Under the pieces are notes generated by a model that saw only the letters and a program-made list of their open reading frames with translations, searched no databases and was not told the DNA's origin. A stretch of 64,000 nt of DNA. Source: [Erwinia] mediterraneensis (GTDB lineage: Bacteria; Pseudomonadota; Gammaproteobacteria; Enterobacterales; Enterobacteriaceae). The stretch spans positions 3,296,013-3,360,012 of the forward strand of contig NZ_LR026978.1 in assembly GCF_900604315.1 (NCBI RefSeq). Direction: 5' to 3'. A program made the position numbers and the translations under genes. Positions within the stretch are counted from its first letter, which is position 1. Each line of letters opens with the position of its first letter. Shown piece after piece: positions 40,264 through 50,498 of the stretch.

Positions 40264-41637
40264 TTAGCGTGCCGCCCGACTCAGGATCACCTGGGCTGGC
40301 AGGCGTTGCAGACGTCGGATACGCCAGATCATCAGGATCGCCGCCGAGGTCAGGCCAATGATAAAACCGCACCAGAAACCGGCGGGGCCGAGCGGCGGGA
40401 AAACCCAGTCGGTCAGCGCCAGAATATAGCCGCTGGGAAGTCCCAGCACCCAATAAGCGGTAAAGGTAATAAAAAAGATTGAGCGCGTATCTTTATAGCC
40501 GCGCAAAATGCCACTGCCAATCACCTGAATAGCGTCGGAGAACTGATAAATCGCGGCCAGCAGCATCAGCTGGGCCGCCAGCGTCACCACGGCCGGATTA
40601 TCGTTATAGAGCAGGGCGATCTGGTGACGGAAAGCTATGGTGAACAGGGCGGTAATCGCCGCCATGCTGATACCTACCCCTTGCGCGGTCCAGGCGGCGA
40701 TACGCGCATTTTCTGCCGACCCCTGACCCAGACGGTATCCCACACGAATAGTGGTAGCGACGGCCAGCGACAGCGGCAACACAAACATCAGCGAGCTGAA
40801 GTTAAGGGCGATCTGGTGGCCGGCAACATTCACGATACCCAGTGGTGACACCAGCAGCGCCACCACGGCAAACAAGGTCACCTCAAAAAAGAGCGCCAGC
40901 GCCACCGGCAACCCGAGGGAAAAGAGGCGCCAGAGAATAGAGCGTGACGGCGGAGACCAGCGACTCTCAAGATGGATATCGTGCATACTGCCCATGCGAC
41001 TTACCCAGTAGCGCATCACAATAAACATCACCCAGTAAACCGAGGCGGTAGCTACGCCGCAGCCTACGCCGCCCAGGGCTGGCATGCCGAAGTGACCATA
41101 AATAAAGATGTAATTCAGCGGAATATTGACCAGCAGCCCGAGAAAGCCCAGCACCATGGCCGGTTTGGTTTTCGCCAGCCCTTCGCACTGGTTACGCGCC
41201 ACCTGAAAGAACAGATAGCCGGGAGCCCCCCACAGCAGCGCATGTAGATAGCCCTCCGCCTTATCTGCCAGGCGCGGGTCGATATCGTGCATCGAGCGGA
41301 TCAGGAAAGCCGCATTCCACAACACCACCATAATCAGCAGGGCGACGAAAAAGGCGAGCCAGTAGGCCTGGCGCACCTGTTCGGCGATACGATCGCGGCG
41401 ACCTGAACCGTTAAATTGCGCCACGGTGGGCGTCAACGCGAGGATTAAACCATGGCCAAATAAAATGGCAGGCAGCCAGACGGAGGTCCCGACCGCGACG
41501 GCGGCCATATCCGTCGCGCTGACCGCCCCGGCCATAATGGTATCCACAAAACCCATCGCCGTTTGCGCCACCTGCGCAATGATCACCGGGATCGCGAGAG
41601 CCAGCAGTTGACGCGCTTCTGTTAAATACTTCTGCAC
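40264..41637 (-). CDS. mdtK: Multidrug efflux MATE transporter MdtK (GTG start)
   Basis: A 457-residue MATE family Na+/drug antiporter with 12 helices, same length as E. coli MdtK. It exports norfloxacin and other cationic drugs. Landmarks are [40 protein letters not shown] and [14 protein letters not shown]. The GTG at 41637 has AGGTG upstream and gives the E. coli N-terminus (M)QKYL; an ATG at 41655 adds six residues but has no Shine-Dalgarno. It is divergent from ribC, as in E. coli. Confidence 0.93.
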   Translation of the reverse strand: MQKYLTEARQLLALAIPVIIAQVAQTAMGFVDTIMAGAVSATDMAAVAVGTSVWLPAILFGHGLILALTPTVAQFNGSGRRDRIAEQVRQAYWLAFFVALLIMVVLWNAAFLIRSMHDIDPRLADKAEGYLHALLWGAPGYLFFQVARNQCEGLAKTKPAMVLGFLGLLVNIPLNYIFIYGHFGMPALGGVGCGVATASVYWVMFIVMRYWVSRMGSMHDIHLESRWSPPSRSILWRLFSLGLPVALALFFEVTLFAVVALLVSPLGIVNVAGHQIALNFSSLMFVLPLSLAVATTIRVGYRLGQGSAENARIAAWTAQGVGISMAAITALFTIAFRHQIALLYNDNPAVVTLAAQLMLLAAIYQFSDAIQVIGSGILRGYKDTRSIFFITFTAYWVLGLPSGYILALTDWVFPPLGPAGFWCGFIIGLTSAAILMIWRIRRLQRLPAQVILSRAAR

Positions 41638-41838
41638 GTATACACCTGTATTCATTTAAAAAGAAGGGTGCGGGGAAAAATCCCCTGGAAAGAGCAACAT
41701 AGTGTAACGGGGCCAGCCCGTTTCGCCAACGACTGACAGAAGGTTATTTTCTCTGCAAATGTAAAGCGCCATTTACCGGTAAAATAAAATGGCCGCGGGC
41801 TGTGTTAAACTAAAGCAAAAATGGCAGAGGCGTCGATT

Positions 41839-42489
41839 ATGTTTACAGGTATTGTGCAGGGCACTGCAGAAATTGTGTCCATTGAGGAAAAACAACTGTT
41901 TCGTACCCACGTGGTAAAATTGCCTGAGGCGCTGTTGCCGGGGCTGGCGCTGGGCGCTTCGGTGGCCCATAACGGTTGCTGCCTGACGGTTACTGCCATT
42001 GATGGCGATCGGGTCAGTTTTGATTTAATTAAAGAGACGCTGCGTATCACTAATCTGGGCGATTTACAGCCGGGTGATATCGTCAATATTGAACGCGCGG
42101 CGAAATTCAGTGATGAGATCGGTGGTCATCTGATGTCGGGTCATATTATGACCACTGCTGAAATCTGCAAAATTATTCAGTCGGAAAATAACCGCGAAGT
42201 GTGGTTTAAAATCCAGGACGTCACGCAGATGAAATATATTCTGCATAAAGGTTTTATCGGCATCGATGGTATCAGCCTGACCGTGGGTGACGTGACCAAA
42301 AGCAAATTCTGTGTGCACCTGATCCCGGAAACCCTGGAGCGCACCACGCTGGGGGCGAAAAAGCTGGGCGACAGAGTGAATATTGAGATCGATCCGCATA
42401 CCCAGGCGATTGTGGATACTGTGGAACGGGTGCTGGCCCAGCGCGAAGCGACGGCAATGCAGACTTTGCAGGAAACAAAGCCGGAATAA
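41839..42489 (+). CDS. ribC: Riboflavin synthase alpha chain
   Basis: A 216-residue enzyme (also named ribE; E. coli 213) that dismutates two 6,7-dimethyl-8-ribityllumazine molecules to riboflavin. Two repeated lumazine-binding domains are visible: [12 protein letters not shown] with NGCCLTVT, and [14 protein letters not shown] with GIDGISLTV. Start 41839 gives the conserved MFTGIV; ATG 41821 would add six residues. Convergent with cfa. Confidence 0.96.
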   Translation: MFTGIVQGTAEIVSIEEKQLFRTHVVKLPEALLPGLALGASVAHNGCCLTVTAIDGDRVSFDLIKETLRITNLGDLQPGDIVNIERAAKFSDEIGGHLMSGHIMTTAEICKIIQSENNREVWFKIQDVTQMKYILHKGFIGIDGISLTVGDVTKSKFCVHLIPETLERTTLGAKKLGDRVNIEIDPHTQAIVDTVERVLAQREATAMQTLQETKPE

Positions 42490-42508
42490 AGGCGGGCAGG
42501 GAGCCGCT

Positions 42509-42534
42509 AAAAAAGGCGCCGTAGCGCCTTTTTT
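42509..42534. terminator. Terminator between ribC and cfa
   Basis: AAAAAAGGCGC-CGTA-GCGCCTTTTTT, symmetrical, so it can serve ribC on plus and cfa on minus. Confidence 0.93.
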
Positions 42535-42547
42535 GTATCCGACCAGA

Positions 42548-43696
42548 TTAACGCGGCACGCGTAATCCGCCTTCCACGCCGCGGCTAAATACCACTTGCC
42601 ACAGCTGAATGTCACGCGCCCGGAAAGCGCCGGCACAGGCGTTGAGATAGTAGACGAACATGCGTTTAAAGCGTTCGCCATATTTCTCTGCCAGCTGCGG
42701 CCAGGCCTGCAGAAAGCGCTCATGCCACGCCATCAGCGTGGTATCGTAATCCACGCCAAAGTTATGCCAGTCTTCCATAATAAAATGCGGCTCGCTGGCT
42801 TCAGCGATATGACGTACCGAAGGCAGACAGCCGTTAGGGAAAATATATTTATTGATCCAGGGATCAACATTCATATCGGTTTTAATCGCACCGATAGTAT
42901 GCAACAGGAAAATACCGTCTGGTTTTAAATTGCGGTCAACCACATCAAAATAGGTGGCATAGTTTTTGGGGCCGACATGCTCAAACATGCCAACCGAAAC
43001 GATGCGATCAAACTGCAAGTCCAGGTCGCGGTAATCCTGCAGGAGAATGGTGACATCTAAGCCTTCACAGCGCTCCTGCGCCATTTTTTGCTGCTCGGCA
43101 GAGATAGTGACACCATGCACCTTCACGCCGTAATGACGGGCGGCAAACTCTGCCAGGCCGCCCCAGCCGCAACCAATATCCAGCAGCGACATTCCGGGCG
43201 ACAGATGGAGTTTACGGCAGATCATATCCAGTTTGGCTTCCTGCGCCTGCTCCAGCGTTTGCGCTTCTTTCCAGTAGCCGCAAGAGTACTGCATATAAGG
43301 ATCCAGCATCAGCGAGAACAGGTCGTTACCTAAATCGTAGTGCTCCTTACCGACGATCCAGGCGCGTTTTTTCGACTGCAGGTTAGTTAAACGCGCCGCT
43401 GCAATGCGTAACGTATCTTTAAAGTGGTGGGGAAGTTGCTCATCGAGTTTATGCTTTAATACCCGACTGAAAAACATATCGAGACGCTCGCATTCCCACC
43501 AGCCATCCATATAGCTTTCGCCCAGACCGAGCGAACCTTCCTGTAAAACACGCTTAAAAAAGTCCGGGTTCTTGACCTGGATATCCCAGGGACGGCTACC
43601 ATTTATTTCGATATCCGCCTTTTCCAGCATTTCATGGGCGATGCGATACCAATGGTTTTCTTCAAGGCTCACTTCTTCTATACACGATGAACTCAT
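42548..43696 (-). CDS. cfa: Cyclopropane-fatty-acyl-phospholipid synthase
   Basis: A 382-residue SAM-dependent enzyme, same length as E. coli Cfa. It adds a methylene bridge to unsaturated acyl chains of membrane lipids on entry to stationary phase. The SAM motif is LLDIGCGWGGLAEFAARHYG; HEHYDLGNDLF-like KEHYDLGNDLF, VGMFEHVGPKNY and YYLNACAGAFR are further hallmarks. Start 43696 has GGAG; an open frame from 43837 adds 47 residues that do not belong. Confidence 0.97.
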   Translation of the reverse strand: MSSSCIEEVSLEENHWYRIAHEMLEKADIEINGSRPWDIQVKNPDFFKRVLQEGSLGLGESYMDGWWECERLDMFFSRVLKHKLDEQLPHHFKDTLRIAAARLTNLQSKKRAWIVGKEHYDLGNDLFSLMLDPYMQYSCGYWKEAQTLEQAQEAKLDMICRKLHLSPGMSLLDIGCGWGGLAEFAARHYGVKVHGVTISAEQQKMAQERCEGLDVTILLQDYRDLDLQFDRIVSVGMFEHVGPKNYATYFDVVDRNLKPDGIFLLHTIGAIKTDMNVDPWINKYIFPNGCLPSVRHIAEASEPHFIMEDWHNFGVDYDTTLMAWHERFLQAWPQLAEKYGERFKRMFVYYLNACAGAFRARDIQLWQVVFSRGVEGGLRVPR

Positions 43697-43983
43697 AGTT
43701 TCTCCATCACCTGTCCAATCTGAACCTGAGAAAAGAATAGTCAATTTCTCAAGGGTTGTGAGAAAACTCACGGCAAGCCGTGGGTCTGATTTTCGACGTT
43801 TTACAGAGGATTGAATCTGAAAAAAATTCCAGCCCAACAGGAAGAATAGCGCGCAGGCACTATCCTGGCGACAGGGCCGCTAAAAAAATGGTACTATGTT
43901 ATTGATTTAATGAAATATTCTTAGTGAGAGTGAGTATATGCCCACTCTCAGTGAGATTCAATGATTTATTGTTAGGTTGCTAA
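43697..43983. other. cfa leader and punC downstream region (287 bases)
   Basis: In the cfa leader are two hairpins: TTTCTCA (43745-43751) with TGAGAAA (43759-43765), and CACGG-CAAG-CCGTG (43769-43782). After punC is the dyad TGAGAGTG (43925-43932) with CACTCTCA (43943-43950), without a T-tract. E. coli cfa has a long leader that small RNAs act on; I cannot place pairing sites here. Confidence 0.45.
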
Positions 43984-45198
43984 TCAAATCGTGCTTTGCG
44001 GATTATCCCCGCATTGGGTAGCGGATGAGGTCTTACCAGCACAAATACTGGCGCGACGTTGCACAACGTAACCCGTCAACGCCAGTACGATGGTCGCCAG
44101 CATTACCGTGGTAGTTACTCTGAGGGGCTGCGTAATACCGGATGAGACCAGCGTGCTGGCCAGAAAACAGAGGCCAAGCTGCAACATATTTTGTAAGGCA
44201 GCCGCTTTGCCGCTGGCCTGCGGGAAAGGTAACAGCGCGCTGGAAACAACAATCGGGTAAATAGCGCCGTTCGCCAGCGCCATGCCGCAGAAGGGCAGTA
44301 ACAGCGCCATCAGCCCCGTCGCCTCGCCTGATGCGACAGTAAACAGGCCCAGAATGCTCAGACTGTACAGCGCCAGCAGCCAGGGTAACAGCCGGGTGCC
44401 GCTAAAGCGGGTCAGCAGCGCGCGGCAGCCAAAGCCACCCGTCAGAAAAGCGATGGTTTGTGGTACGTAGCTGAGTCCGATATCGGCGGGCGACAGCCCG
44501 ATATTTGCCAGAATAAAGGGCGAGCCGGTCAGCCAGGCGAAAAAACTGGCGGAGCAGGCGGCATAGATCAGCACGTTACCGCTATAGACGCCGGAGCGGA
44601 GCAGGGTAAAAAAGCTGAGTTGTGACCCTGTCACTTTACTTTTTTCCTGCTTGACCCGTAAACGCAGCGTAGCCGCGATCAGCACCAGCGTCACCAGCAG
44701 CAGCACAAGAAAAATGGCGCGCCAGGAGAAGTGGCTGAGCAGCCAGGCGCCCAGCAGCGGAGCCAGTGCGGGTGACAGTGCCACCAGCGGCATAATGGTG
44801 GCAAAGACTTTGTTGGCCTGCGCCTGCGGATAACGATCAACCACCAGCGCCTGCCAGCTGACCGCCGCCGCACAGACGCCCACGGCCTGCAGAAAACGCA
44901 GCGCCAGCATCAGCCAGACATCAGTCACCCACAGCATTGCGCCACAGCTGACAGCAAACAGTAGCAGGCCACTAAGCAGAACCGGCTTGCGGCCAATGCG
45001 ATCGGAGAGCGGCCCCCAAATCAGCTGTGCGCAGGCAAAACCGGCGAGAAACAGGCTCAGGCTGGCGCTGATGGTGCCGGGTTCGCTATGAAAATCGTGT
45101 TGCATCGCGCCGAAAGCGGGCAAATACATATCGGTAGCCAGAAAGCCGAGCATACTCAGCACGGCCAGATAGAGAAGAAATCCTTTTGAATTCAGCAT
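43984..45198 (-). CDS. punC: Purine nucleoside MFS transporter PunC (YdhC)
   Basis: A 404-residue 12-helix major facilitator of the Bcr/CflA group; E. coli PunC 403. It takes up purine nucleosides such as adenosine. Landmarks are [27 protein letters not shown] and [16 protein letters not shown]. It is divergent from its activator gene punR across 107 bases. I saw no clear PurR box in that gap. Confidence 0.9.
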   Translation of the reverse strand: MLNSKGFLLYLAVLSMLGFLATDMYLPAFGAMQHDFHSEPGTISASLSLFLAGFACAQLIWGPLSDRIGRKPVLLSGLLLFAVSCGAMLWVTDVWLMLALRFLQAVGVCAAAVSWQALVVDRYPQAQANKVFATIMPLVALSPALAPLLGAWLLSHFSWRAIFLVLLLVTLVLIAATLRLRVKQEKSKVTGSQLSFFTLLRSGVYSGNVLIYAACSASFFAWLTGSPFILANIGLSPADIGLSYVPQTIAFLTGGFGCRALLTRFSGTRLLPWLLALYSLSILGLFTVASGEATGLMALLLPFCGMALANGAIYPIVVSSALLPFPQASGKAAALQNMLQLGLCFLASTLVSSGITQPLRVTTTVMLATIVLALTGYVVQRRASICAGKTSSATQCGDNPQSTI

Positions 45199-45305
45199 AT
45201 GTTCCCCGAAGCCAGAATTAAACGCTGCTGAGTGTAAAAGGATGCGAGGCGCCTTGTGAAACGCTAATATTTGCAGGTTGCTGTGAAAATTTTTGAAGGG
45301 AACCT

Positions 45306-46211
45306 ATGTGGTCTGAATACAGTCTGGAAGTGGTGGATGCAGTCGCCCGCAATGGCAGCTTCAGCGCGGCGGCCCAGGAGCTGCACCGCGTGCCCTCGGC
45401 GGTCAGCTATACGGTGCGCCAGCTGGAGGAGTGGCTGGCGGTGTCGCTGTTTGAACGTCAGCATCGCGAAGTGGTCCTGACCGCAGCCGGGGAGCATTTT
45501 GTGCGCGAAGGGCGCACTGTTATCAAAAAAATGCTTGCTACACGCCGCCAGTGTCAGCAGCTGGCGAACGGCTGGCGCGGCCAGCTGAGCATCGCCATTG
45601 ATCGGATTGTAAAGCCCGACCGTACGCGGCAACTGGTGAAAGATTTTTATCGTCTCTTTCCCGATATGGAGCTGCTGATCAGCTATGAGGTGTTCAACGG
45701 CGTCTGGGATGCGCTGGCGGACGGCCGTGTGGATGTAGCGATCGGCGCGACACAGGCGATTCCGGTAGGCGGACGCTTTGCCTTTCGCGATATGGGCGCG
45801 CTGAACTGGCGTTGTGTGGTGAAAAGCGGGCATCCGCTGGCGCAGCTGACAAAGATTGAAGATGACGCCTTGCGCGCCTGGCCGTCGCTGGTGCTGGAAG
45901 ATACTTCGCGCGCGCTGCCGCGCCGCATCACATGGACGCTGGATAATCAGCGGCGGCTGGTGGTGCCTGACTGGCAAACCGGGCTGGATTGCCTGCTGGC
46001 GGGCCTGTGCGTCGCGATGGTACCGGGGCATCTGGCCAGACCGCTGCTGCTGGCCGGGGAACTGAGTGAGCTGACGCTGCCGGACCCCTTTCCGGAAAGT
46101 CCCTGCTGCGTCAGCTGGTCAGAACAGCGCGCCTCTCCTGCGCTCAGCTGGCTGTTAAACTATCTGGGTGATGCGCAAACGCTGAATCAGGAGTGGCTGA
46201 GCGAAGGTTAA
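45306..46211 (+). CDS. punR: LysR-type activator PunR (YdhB)
   Basis: A 301-residue LysR family regulator; E. coli PunR 310. The winged helix-turn-helix is at residues 1-60 (NGSFSAAAQELHRVPSAVSYTVRQLE) in outline, followed by a two-lobe effector domain. In E. coli it activates punC in response to adenosine, and the divergent layout with punC is kept. An alternative GTG/ATG start at 45271 reads another frame and is not family-like. It ends seven bases before the convergent purR. Confidence 0.9.
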   Translation: MWSEYSLEVVDAVARNGSFSAAAQELHRVPSAVSYTVRQLEEWLAVSLFERQHREVVLTAAGEHFVREGRTVIKKMLATRRQCQQLANGWRGQLSIAIDRIVKPDRTRQLVKDFYRLFPDMELLISYEVFNGVWDALADGRVDVAIGATQAIPVGGRFAFRDMGALNWRCVVKSGHPLAQLTKIEDDALRAWPSLVLEDTSRALPRRITWTLDNQRRLVVPDWQTGLDCLLAGLCVAMVPGHLARPLLLAGELSELTLPDPFPESPCCVSWSEQRASPALSWLLNYLGDAQTLNQEWLSEG

Positions 46212-46218
46212 GCCGGGG

Positions 46219-47244
46219 TTAACGACGATAATCGCGGAAGGGGCCATCCGCCACGGAACGGCGCTCAATTAACGTAGGGTGCACTTCAATGGTCTGGGGC
46301 TCTTCCCGCTTACTGGTGATACGGTCCAGCAGCATCTCCAGCGCTTTCTCGCCCAGCTGCGCTTTCGGCTGATGTACGGTAGTCAGCGCCGGGGTAAAGT
46401 AGCGGGCGTTGCGTACGTTATCATAGCCAATCACAGAGATGTCCTGTGGCACCCGCAGGCCAGCCTCGTCGGCTGCGCAAATCGCCCCCATCGCCATAAT
46501 GTCGCCGCCGCAAAATACCGCCGTCGGACGCTGTTTCTGCGACAGAATCTTTTGCATCGCCTGATAACCCGATTCTGGCTCAAAGTCGCCCTGTACCGTC
46601 CACTCCGGGCGCAATTCGATACCCGCCTCGCTCAGGGCTTTAACAAAGCCGGCATGACGTCCGCCGCCGGTGTTGCGCTCCATCTGACCGGGAATGGCAC
46701 CGATGTCACGATGACCGCGCTCAATCAGATAGCGTCCGGCCAGGTAGCCGCCCTCGAACGCATTATCCAGCACGGTATCGGTAAAGTCCCCGCGCGATTC
46801 GCCCCAGTCCATCACCACCATAGGAATATTGCGGTTCTCTTCCAGCATTTTCAGCAGATCATCAGGGTATTCGGAACACATCACCAGCAGGCCATCGACG
46901 CGCTTTTGCGCCATCATCGATAAATAGGCGCGCTGCTTCTGCAGATCGTTATGGGCATTCCCCAGAATCAGGGTGTAGCCGCGCTCAAAGCAGTGGTTTT
47001 CTACCGCCTCGATAATCTCGGCGAAATAGGGAGCTTCGCTGGAGGTGGCCAGCAGTCCCAGCGTTTTGGTGTGATTCACTTTCAGGCTGCGGGCAACCGC
47101 GCTGGGTGAATAGTGCAGTTCTTTGATCGCTTCCCAGACAGCGTTACGCGTCTCTTCCGCAACGAAACGCGTTTTATTGATGACGTGTGAAACGGTGGTG
47201 GTGGAAACACCGGCGCGTTTGGCCACATCTTTAATTGTTGCCAT
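46219..47244 (-). CDS. purR: Purine repressor PurR
   Basis: A 341-residue LacI family repressor, same length as E. coli PurR. It binds hypoxanthine or guanine and then represses purine and related genes. The HTH and hinge are [20 protein letters not shown] and about residues 48-56 (SAVARSLKV), followed by a periplasmic-binding-protein-like effector domain. A PurR box lies 44 bases upstream, so autorepression is expected, as in E. coli. Confidence 0.97.
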   Translation of the reverse strand: MATIKDVAKRAGVSTTTVSHVINKTRFVAEETRNAVWEAIKELHYSPSAVARSLKVNHTKTLGLLATSSEAPYFAEIIEAVENHCFERGYTLILGNAHNDLQKQRAYLSMMAQKRVDGLLVMCSEYPDDLLKMLEENRNIPMVVMDWGESRGDFTDTVLDNAFEGGYLAGRYLIERGHRDIGAIPGQMERNTGGGRHAGFVKALSEAGIELRPEWTVQGDFEPESGYQAMQKILSQKQRPTAVFCGGDIMAMGAICAADEAGLRVPQDISVIGYDNVRNARYFTPALTTVHQPKAQLGEKALEMLLDRITSKREEPQTIEVHPTLIERRSVADGPFRDYRR

Positions 47245-47288
47245 GAAAAGAGTACTCCCGGCCTATCTCAAGTTGCTGATAAGCATAA

Positions 47289-47304
47289 TGTTAAACGTTT
47301 GCGT
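47289..47304. promoter_or_regulatory. PurR operator in front of purR
   Basis: Minus strand ACGCAAACGTTTAACA shares the core ACGCAAACGTTT with the consensus and differs at two outer fixed positions. Position and E. coli precedent indicate autorepression. Confidence 0.75.
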
Positions 47305-47610
47305 CCGCTCAGGGTGTTGCCAGCCTTTTGACATGCTTTATTGCCTGTGAATTGACTTTCTGACGACAGGGGACGTCTAAGGGAAAGCAGCGGACGAGAC
47401 AGCGTCGCAATGGTTGCGCAACGAAAGGGCGAATTCTAGCAAGGCTAATCTGATAAAACGAGATTTTTACCAAAGGCCAGGGGGAAAAAGGGCAAATTGA
47501 TTAACTTTGCTGGCGGGTAGCGCACTTAATGCTCAGCGGCATGGGGTATTCTGGTGGGCCAGGCGTGAAGTTTAAGGTGTGCGCTTCATGCCCCTGGTCT
47601 GTTGCGCAAC
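47305..47610. other. Rest of the purR-mepH intergenic region (about 306 bases)
   Basis: Contains two perfect copies of GTTGCGCAAC at 47413-47422 and 47601-47610, the second directly beside the mepH terminator. No gene is visible. Confidence 0.55.
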
Positions 47611-47631
47611 AAAAAGCCGGGCAAGCCCGGC
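47611..47631 (-). terminator. Terminator of mepH
   Basis: Minus strand GCCGGGC-TT-GCCCGGC followed by TTTTTG, 12 bases past the mepH stop. Confidence 0.9.
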
Positions 47632-47642
47632 CAGATTGATCT

Positions 47643-48443
47643 TTAGCGAATGGTTTTGGGCGTCATCACCCGTCGCGCGCCCACGTAGTGCCGTTGCCAG
47701 TACTCTTCGCCCAACGCGCTAATCTGAATATCTTTGCCGGTGCGCGGCGACTGAATAAACTTGCCATTCCCCAGATAGACGCCAACATGATCTGCCGCGC
47801 CGCGGTTATTAATGCGGAAAAAGACCAGATCGCCTTTCTCCAGCGCTTCGCGCTTCACCGGAGCCGCATCGCGCAACTGATACATCTCGTTCGCGGTGCG
47901 CGGGATTTTAAATTTCACCACATCTTTATAGGCGTACCACACCAGGCCACTGCAGTCGAAACCGGTGCGTGGTGACGTGCCGCCCCACTGATAGGGTTTG
48001 CCCAGCTGCCCCATCAGCTTATTCATCGCGGTTTCACGTGCCTTCTGGTAGCGTAAACGGTGCGCCTTGCTCATTTTGATCGGCGCAAGGGTCTCCGTCG
48101 CGCGGACTTTCCCTTTACGCGCCTTACCGTAGTGTTTGCCGGTGGCGGCGAGCTTTTTCTCGCTGCTCTTATGGCGTACAGCGGTCTGCTTTTTGCTGAC
48201 CGTATGCAGCGTAGCGGCTTGCAGGGGTTTTGCTTTTTTAACCTTACTCTTCTGCACGGGCTCAGCGCGTGACTTTTTCACCGAGGCTTTAACGGGACGT
48301 CGTTTGCGTCGCTCATCAGCGCGCGCACTTTTTTTCTCCGCCTTGGGCAAACTGGCAGTCACTGGCGCCTGCGGTGAGGCAGAAGCGACATTAAAGAACA
48401 GTTGCGCAATGGCCAGTATAAAAAGCGTAATCAGTAAACGCAT
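47643..48443 (-). CDS. mepH: Murein DD-endopeptidase MepH (YdhO)
   Basis: A 266-residue NlpC/P60 enzyme; E. coli MepH 271. It cuts D-Ala-mDAP crosslinks so new wall can be inserted. A signal peptide ends near residue 22 (ASA), then a Lys/Arg-rich linker of about 110 residues, then the catalytic domain with Cys164 (FDCSGL) and His219 (DHVGVY). The third position is Gln231 in FIQSPRTGKD rather than His, as I recall also for E. coli MepH. Divergent from grxD. Confidence 0.93.
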   Translation of the reverse strand: MRLLITLFILAIAQLFFNVASASPQAPVTASLPKAEKKSARADERRKRRPVKASVKKSRAEPVQKSKVKKAKPLQAATLHTVSKKQTAVRHKSSEKKLAATGKHYGKARKGKVRATETLAPIKMSKAHRLRYQKARETAMNKLMGQLGKPYQWGGTSPRTGFDCSGLVWYAYKDVVKFKIPRTANEMYQLRDAAPVKREALEKGDLVFFRINNRGAADHVGVYLGNGKFIQSPRTGKDIQISALGEEYWQRHYVGARRVMTPKTIR

Positions 48444-48816
48444 AGTCCGGTTACATGCTCAGCGCCCGATCATAAACAGCAAAATCTGGCGCGATGAAGT
48501 TGGAATAATCTGATCCGCGATCAGGGTCGAAGCAATTCTAATCCAGATTTTTTGTAAAAGGTAAGGTCTTTTTTAGCGAAGCCCTTACCCGGGAGCCTTT
48601 GCGGCGAAAATAAACAATTTCAGGCGCTTAAGCCAACAAAAATATTACAGAGTATTAATTGATTCATACCTGTAAATAAGATGAAAATGTATTAAGCCCG
48701 GCGCTGACTTAGCAAAGAGGGCGGTATGCGGTTTCCGGTGCAAAATGTCGTTTTCAGTGTCAGGGTGAAGCCGCTACAATAAACAAACACGAAGTTAGGA
48801 ATTAAGGAAGGCAATT
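48444..48816. other. Intergenic region between mepH and grxD (373 bases)
   Basis: AT-rich between two divergent genes and so holds both promoters. I see no confident operator, repeat or gene. The grxD Shine-Dalgarno AAGGAAGG is at its end. Confidence 0.5.
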
Positions 48817-49149
48817 ATGAGTACTGTTGAAAAAATTCAGCGCCAGATCGCAGAAAATCCGATTCTGCTGTACATGAAAGGTTCACCGAAGCTGCCCAGC
48901 TGCGGCTTCTCTGCGCAGGCGGTACAGGCACTCTCTGCCTGTGGCGAGCGCTTCGCTTATGTCGATATTCTGCAAAATCCTGATATTCGTGCTGAGCTGC
49001 CGAAATATGCTAACTGGCCGACCTTCCCTCAGCTGTGGGTCGATGGCGAGCTGGTTGGCGGTTGCGATATCATTGTAGAAATGTTCCAGCGCGGCGAATT
49101 GCAGCAGATCATCAAAGAAACCGCGGAAAAACATAAAGAAGCGGAGTAA
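48817..49149 (+). CDS. grxD: Monothiol glutaredoxin 4 (GrxD)
   Basis: A 110-residue monothiol glutaredoxin; E. coli 115. The active site is CGFS at residues 29-32. Such proteins bind a [2Fe-2S] cluster with glutathione and work in Fe-S trafficking, often with BolA proteins. WPTFPQLWVDGELVGGCDI supplies the glutathione site (shown as landmarks WPTFPQLW and GGCDI). The C-terminal tail is shorter than in E. coli. Confidence 0.96.
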   Translation: MSTVEKIQRQIAENPILLYMKGSPKLPSCGFSAQAVQALSACGERFAYVDILQNPDIRAELPKYANWPTFPQLWVDGELVGGCDIIVEMFQRGELQQIIKETAEKHKEAE

Positions 49150-49153
49150 CAGC

Positions 49154-49179
49154 AAAGGCCGGCATTATGTCGGCCTTTT
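49154..49179 (+). terminator. Terminator of grxD
   Basis: AAAGGCCG (49154-49161) pairs with CGGCCTTT (49171-49178), then T and A. It lies four bases after the stop and could also act for rnt on minus. Confidence 0.8.
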
Positions 49180-49190
49180 ACCCGTCGCGC

Positions 49191-49859
49191 TTATTCTGCA
49201 CTTTCCTGGGTCACCGGCTCTTCTGCAAAGGGCAAGGGCCAGCCACCCAGACGTTTCCAGCGATTCACCAGTTCGCAAAACAGCGTTGCGGTCTGCTCGG
49301 TATCATACAGCGCCGAATGGGCCTGGGTGCTGTCAAAATCCATACCGGCCGCTTTACATGCCTTCGCCAGTACCGTCTGTCCCAGTACCAGACCGCTTAA
49401 TGCGGCAGTATCAAAGGTGGCGAAAGGATGGAAGGGGTTGCGCTTCAGTCCGGCACGTCCCGCTGCCGCCATCATAAAATTGAGATCGAAGGTCGCATTA
49501 TGGGCCACCATAATGGCGCGGTTGCAGCCGCTATCCTTGATCCCTTTACGCACCAGCTTAAAGATCGCGTGCAGCGCTTCATATTCGCTGACCGCGCCGC
49601 GTAAAGGGTTGCCGGGATCGATACCGTTAAACGCCAGGGCTTCAGGATTGAGAATGGCACCGGCGAAAGGCTCGACGTGAAAATGCAGCGTTTGGTCCTG
49701 ATGTAACCAACCCTCCTCATCCATTTTCAGCGTGACGGCGGCGATTTCCAGCAGCGCATCGGTTTGCGCATTAAAGCCCGCCGTTTCTACATCAATAACG
49801 ACAGGATAAAAGCCACGGAAGCGTTGATGCAGCGCGTTCTGTTGATTCGATTCGGACAT
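49191..49859 (-). CDS. rnt: Ribonuclease T
   Basis: A 222-residue DEDDh exonuclease; E. coli 215. It trims the 3' ends of tRNA, 5S and 23S rRNA and works as a dimer. Catalytic residues are seen as Asp23 and Glu25 (VVIDVETAG), Asp125 (HNATFDLNF), His181 and Asp186 (AHSALYDTE). It follows gloA in the order seen in E. coli (nemR-nemA-gloA-rnt). Confidence 0.97.
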   Translation of the reverse strand: MSESNQQNALHQRFRGFYPVVIDVETAGFNAQTDALLEIAAVTLKMDEEGWLHQDQTLHFHVEPFAGAILNPEALAFNGIDPGNPLRGAVSEYEALHAIFKLVRKGIKDSGCNRAIMVAHNATFDLNFMMAAAGRAGLKRNPFHPFATFDTAALSGLVLGQTVLAKACKAAGMDFDSTQAHSALYDTEQTATLFCELVNRWKRLGGWPLPFAEEPVTQESAE

Positions 49860-49943
49860 CAGTATCTCATTGGTGGAATAAGGCAGCGCGCATTATGGCA
49901 AAAATTGGCGGGCGGTGCAGCAGAGAAGGGATAATGCAGAGAA

Positions 49944-49968
49944 CAGCCTGTCCTGAAGGGACAGGCTG
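49944..49968 (-). terminator. Hairpin downstream of gloA
   Basis: CAGCCTGTCC with GGACAGGCTG, a perfect 10-bp stem with five-base loop, 12 bases after gloA. The tail after it has few T residues, so termination is uncertain. Confidence 0.5.
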
Positions 49969-49979
49969 ATGCAGCAAAT

Positions 49980-50387
49980 TTAGTTGCCGAGGCCATGGCC
50001 TGCGTGTTTGTTTTCGATCAGCTCGATTTTATAACCGTCCGGATCTTCAACAAACGCAATCACCGTGCTACCGCCTTTTACCGGGCCCGCTTCACGCGTG
50101 ACTTTACCACCCGCCTGACGGATACGATCGCAGGTGGCAGCAACATCATCGACTCCCAGCGCAATATGACCATAAGCGTTGCCCAGATCGTAACTCTCTA
50201 CGCCCCAGTTATAGGTCAGCTCAATCACCGCACCTTCACTCTCTTCGGTATAACCGACAAACGCCAGCGTATATTTATATTCGGCGTTTTCGCTCTGACG
50301 CAGCAGACGCATGCCGAGAACACGTGTATAGAAATCGATGGAACGTTGCAGATCGCCTACGCGCAGCATGGTGTGAAGTAAACGCAT
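49980..50387 (-). CDS. gloA: Lactoylglutathione lyase (glyoxalase I)
   Basis: A 135-residue metalloenzyme, same length as E. coli GloA. It turns the glutathione-methylglyoxal adduct into S-lactoylglutathione. The four nickel ligands are His5, Glu56, His74 and Glu122, all in the E. coli positions. Start 50387 follows GAGGA; an upstream ATG at 50426 adds 13 residues. Its presence behind nemR-nemA fits a joint electrophile defence. Confidence 0.97.
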   Translation of the reverse strand: MRLLHTMLRVGDLQRSIDFYTRVLGMRLLRQSENAEYKYTLAFVGYTEESEGAVIELTYNWGVESYDLGNAYGHIALGVDDVAATCDRIRQAGGKVTREAGPVKGGSTVIAFVEDPDGYKIELIENKHAGHGLGN

Positions 50388-50466
50388 AACATCCTCTTTT
50401 ATTAAATTGTTATCTGTAAATCGCACAAGGGGTAAGTATAGCGAGGAAACCCCGGAAAGAATAATC

Positions 50467-50493
50467 GCTGTCGTAACACTCGGTTACGACAGC
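50467..50493 (-). terminator. Hairpin downstream of nemA
   Basis: Perfect 11-bp stem GCTGTCGTAAC with GTTACGACAGC and a five-base loop, six bases after nemA, followed on minus by GATTATTCTTT. Probably a weak terminator, allowing some read-through to gloA. Confidence 0.55.
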
Positions 50494-50498
50494 AGAGA

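Noticed and set aside
43697..43837. 47-residue N-terminal extension of cfa
   Set aside because: The shorter start at 43696 has a Shine-Dalgarno and gives exactly the family length; the extension covers leader hairpins.
45199..45305. PurR or PunR operator in the punC-punR gap
   Set aside because: GAAACGCTAATATTTGC only loosely resembles half of a PurR box. No site could be defined by eye.
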